DNA of 6,968 nt from Rhodospirillales bacterium (lineage in GTDB: Bacteria > Pseudomonadota > Alphaproteobacteria > UBA8366 > JADFVY01). The stretch lies in assembly GCA_024644185.1 (NCBI GenBank), contig JAHELM010000127.1, forward strand, positions 1 to 6,968, given 5' to 3'. Under the pieces are notes generated by a model. It saw only the letters and a program-made list of their open reading frames with translations, did no database searches and was not told the DNA's origin. Positions within the stretch are counted from its first letter, which is position 1, and each line of letters begins with the position of its first letter. Positions 5,078-6,968 of this stretch are shown here, piece by piece. The position numbers were made by a program, and so were the translations under genes.

Positions 5078-5091
5078 CCGGGTCGACCCGG
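5078..5091. promoter_or_regulatory. 14-bp perfect palindrome CCGGGTCGACCCGG
   Basis: It lies about 103 bp upstream of the minus-strand -24 element at 4962-4976 and about 75 bp before the activator ATG. It could be an activator or autoregulatory site. A perfect 14-bp palindrome has a fair chance of arising by luck in a window this size. Confidence 0.25.
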
Positions 5092-5101
5092 TTCTTTTCC
5101 C

Positions 5102-5129
5102 GACATTTTAGGCGGATTTGTGATACTGT
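5102..5129 (+). promoter_or_regulatory. Possible housekeeping promoter of the activator gene
   Basis: CCGACA (-35-like, four of six) and GATACT (-10-like, four of six, preceded by TGT as in an extended -10) lie 16 bp apart upstream of the ATG at 5165. No -24/-12 element was found here, consistent with the activator itself not needing sigma-54. Weak evidence. Confidence 0.3.
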
Positions 5130-5164
5130 GGACGGCGCTGGCTGGGGAGGCTGGCAGACACCCG

Positions 5165-6370
5165 ATGCATAGACACCGATCCGATGATTCGGCGGGCCTT
5201 GACGTGGTGGTCACTGGCGACACACACAGAAACGCTTCGCTGCACATTGCGCGCGCGGACATGGTTCGGCAGGGCGCGGCGGTGCTTGCCGACCTGCTGT
5301 TGCCGGCCTGTCTCAGGCATCCCGACGTGGCCGAGCAGGTCCGCAAATGCCTGGCGGCACGCGAGACGGGCCCCGCCCTTACCGTAGCGTCCGAACCGGT
5401 CATGGTGGGCAACTGCGCCGCGATGCATTCCGTATTCCATTCGATCCGGCGGTTTGCCGCAACCGACGCGCCGATTCTGGTAACCGGCGAGAGCGGGACC
5501 GGCAAGGAACTTGCCGCGCGCGCCATCCATGAGCGATCCGATTTCCGCCACGGCCCGTTCGTGGCGGTGAATTGCGGCGGGCTGCCGGCCAACCTGGTTG
5601 CGTCCGAATTGTTCGGGCACGAAAAGGGCGCATTCACGGGCGCGCTGAACCGGCGCATCGGCCATATCGAACTGGCCGGTGCCGGCACCCTGTTCCTCGA
5701 CGAAATCGGCGACCTTCCGCTGGATCTGCAAGCCAACTTCCTGCGCTGCCTGGAAACCAAGACGATCGAACGGGTGGGCGGCAACACGATGATCCCCGTC
5801 AATATCCGGATCGTCGCCGCAACCAATGTCGATCTCGAGGACGCGGTCAACCGCGGACAATTCCGCCATGACCTGTATTTCCGGCTGAACGTATTGCGGA
5901 TTCATCTGCCGCCGCTTCGCGAACGCACCGCCGATATCGAACTCCTCGTCCGCTTCTTCATCCAGCGCATGGCGGCCGAAATGGGACTTGCCGAACGTCA
6001 GGTGACCGCGCGCGCCATCGAAGCGCTGAAAGCCTATTCATGGCCCGGCAACATTCGCGAACTGATCAGCAATATCCGCCGTGCGCTGGTCATGGCCGAA
6101 AGGGAAATGCTGGATATCCCCGATCTGGCTCTCGATGGCCCGGTCGTGCGGTGCGGGACGCGGTCGGTCGGCATGGCGGAATTCCATGAGGCGCCACCCG
6201 CCGCGCCCCGGTCGGAACCCCTGCTGAAGGTTCGCGATCATGCCGAGGCCGAAGCGATCGTCGCCGCGCTGGAACGCAATCGCTACAATGTCAGCAAGGC
6301 CGCCCGCGACCTGGGCATCGCCCGCGCCACCATCTACAAACGCATGGTCAAGCTGGGCATAGAGCGCTGA
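5165..6370 (+). CDS. Sigma-54-dependent activator, AAA+ and Fis-type HTH, no receiver domain
   Basis: A 401-residue protein. The ATG at 5165 is preferred; GGGGAGG lies 14 bases upstream, which is rather far, and the longer frame to 4943 would overlap the promoter of the divergent gene. Residues 1-78 are a short N-terminal region with no receiver (no phospho-acceptor pattern) and no recognisable PAS or GAF fold. The AAA+ domain (about 80-310) is complete: Walker A GESGTGKE 108-115, sigma-54 contact loop GAFTGA 155-160, Walker B GTLFLDEIGD 174-183, FRHDLYFRLNVLRIHLPPLR 233-252 with the arginine-finger region, and WPGNIREL 293-300. A linker (about 320-355) leads to a Fis-type helix-turn-helix (NVSKAARDLGIARATIYKRM, 375-394). 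Two good -24/-12 promoters within 2.3 kb make it the likely regulator of the exported-protein genes (inference). The signal it senses is unknown. Confidence 0.95.
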   Translation: MHRHRSDDSAGLDVVVTGDTHRNASLHIARADMVRQGAAVLADLLLPACLRHPDVAEQVRKCLAARETGPALTVASEPVMVGNCAAMHSVFHSIRRFAATDAPILVTGESGTGKELAARAIHERSDFRHGPFVAVNCGGLPANLVASELFGHEKGAFTGALNRRIGHIELAGAGTLFLDEIGDLPLDLQANFLRCLETKTIERVGGNTMIPVNIRIVAATNVDLEDAVNRGQFRHDLYFRLNVLRIHLPPLRERTADIELLVRFFIQRMAAEMGLAERQVTARAIEALKAYSWPGNIRELISNIRRALVMAEREMLDIPDLALDGPVVRCGTRSVGMAEFHEAPPAAPRSEPLLKVRDHAEAEAIVAALERNRYNVSKAARDLGIARATIYKRMVKLGIER

Positions 6371-6372
6371 CG

Positions 6373-6392
6373 GCGGCGCGCCCGGGCCGCGC
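6373..6392. terminator. GC-rich inverted repeat between convergent genes (weak)
   Basis: The 24-bp gap between the activator stop and the transporter stop contains GCGGC/GCCGC (6373-6377, 6386-6390), alternatively GCGCG/CGCGC. The stem is short and no T-run follows on either strand, so terminator activity is only a possibility. Confidence 0.25.
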
Positions 6393-6394
6393 AA

Positions 6395-6968
6395 TCAGCC
6401 GTCGGCGGCGGGGTCCTGGGCGATGACGGCGGGGTGCGCGCGGCCGATCTGGCGTTCGCGCCAGATGACATAGGCGCCCCCGGCGACGATCATCGTCGCG
6501 CCGGTGATCGTCCAGGCATCCGGCAGGTCGCCGAAGACAACGAAACCGATCGCCGTCGCCCAGACCAGCATCATGTAATTGAACGGCTGCAGCAGCGAGG
6601 CCGGCGCGAATTCCAGTGCCTTGATCAGCATCAGATGACCGGCGATGCCGGTGGTCGACAGAATCGCCAGCAAGGTCCAGCCGTGCGCGTCCGGCGTCCG
6701 CCAGACCGGCACGCCGACCAGGCTGGCCGCCACCCCGCCGACGACCCCCATGTACAGCAGGCTGGTCTCGAACCGGTCGTGGAAGCTGACCAGCCGCGTC
6801 AGCAGATTGTAGACGGCAAAGCCAACCGCCGCCGATACGGTCAACAGGGCCGCCGGATGAAACACGCCAAGCCCCGGCCGGATGATCACCAGCGCGCCCA
6901 GGAATCCGATGCCGACACCCAGCCAGCGGCGCCAGCCGACATGCTCGCCCAGGATCGGCACCGCCAGC
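6395..6968 (-). CDS. EamA/DMT-family membrane transporter (5' end outside window)
   Basis: The frame is open from the right edge to a TGA at 6395, giving 191 visible C-terminal residues. It begins inside the protein at LAVPILGEHVGWRRWLGVGI, the typical end of the first EamA repeat (GE-x(3)-RRWLG, then a helix ending VIIRPG). The second repeat follows with about five further hydrophobic helices (VSAAVGFAVYNLLTRL; LLYMGVVGGVAASLVGVPV; LLAILSTTGIAGHLMLIKAL; FNYMMLVWATAIGFVVFG; ITGATMIVAGGAYVIWRE). Members export small metabolites or amino acids across the inner membrane; the substrate cannot be deduced. It converges with the activator gene and shows no link to the exported-protein system, so it probably marks its right border. 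Confidence 0.92.
   Translation of the reverse strand, partial: LAVPILGEHVGWRRWLGVGIGFLGALVIIRPGLGVFHPAALLTVSAAVGFAVYNLLTRLVSFHDRFETSLLYMGVVGGVAASLVGVPVWRTPDAHGWTLLAILSTTGIAGHLMLIKALEFAPASLLQPFNYMMLVWATAIGFVVFGDLPDAWTITGATMIVAGGAYVIWRERQIGRAHPAVIAQDPAADG

Noticed and set aside
4943..5164. N-terminal extension of the activator to an upstream ATG at 4943
   Set aside because: The extra 74 residues are Arg/Pro-rich with no domain and would cover the -24/-12 promoter of the divergent gene; the ATG at 5165 fits better.
4792..5850. Minus-strand frame (352 codons) opposite the activator
   Set aside because: Arg/Ser/Pro-rich composition typical of antisense GC-rich frames; the plus strand carries complete sigma-54 activator motifs.
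6395..6968. Transporter as part of the exported-protein system
   Set aside because: It is an inner-membrane EamA-type carrier on its own strand, converging with the activator, with no shared promoter element or motif.

Overview
The window reads as GC-rich proteobacterial DNA, most like an alphaproteobacterium (perhaps Rhodospirillales-like). That rests on base composition, codon use and protein style only, so the taxonomy is tentative. No rRNA, tRNA, CRISPR array, insertion sequence or phage gene is visible.

Left two thirds (minus strand, about 1-3720): one apparent operon for an exported repeat protein. From right to left it has a strong -24/-12 (sigma-54 type) promoter, a 682-residue exported protein with nine copies of a VQQNNG-centred repeat, a very stable 11-bp hairpin with a UUCG loop, a 122-residue exported protein with one degenerate copy of the same repeat, an exported C39-family cysteine peptidase with its catalytic residues intact, and a small exported protein with a Gly-Asn/Gly-Asp tail that leaves the window. 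Repeat-bearing secreted subunits next to a periplasmic C39 peptidase recall the Fap functional-amyloid system of Pseudomonas (FapB/FapC plus FapD). No Fap gene can be named from sequence alone, and no outer-membrane pore is in the window.

Middle (3582-5164): a 345-bp intergenic region carries the operon promoter and a GACA-N3-TGTC dyad. A plus-strand gene follows, encoding an exported two-cysteine domain joined to a peptidoglycan-binding domain. It converges with a minus-strand gene for a 115-residue exported protein. The gap between them holds three more phased copies of the dyad. The small protein has its own -24/-12 promoter and shares an S-x-x-E-L-x(3)-R motif with two proteins of the main operon.

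Right (5165-6968): a sigma-54 activator (AAA+ plus Fis-type HTH, no receiver domain) transcribed divergently from the 115-residue protein, then the 3' part of an EamA/DMT-family transporter on the opposite strand, probably unrelated.

Working model (inference): the sigma-54 activator switches on the repeat-protein operon and the satellite genes. The repeat protein and its one-repeat partner are exported to form a surface or matrix fibre, and the C39 peptidase processes one or more exported partners, possibly at the double-glycine-like motif.
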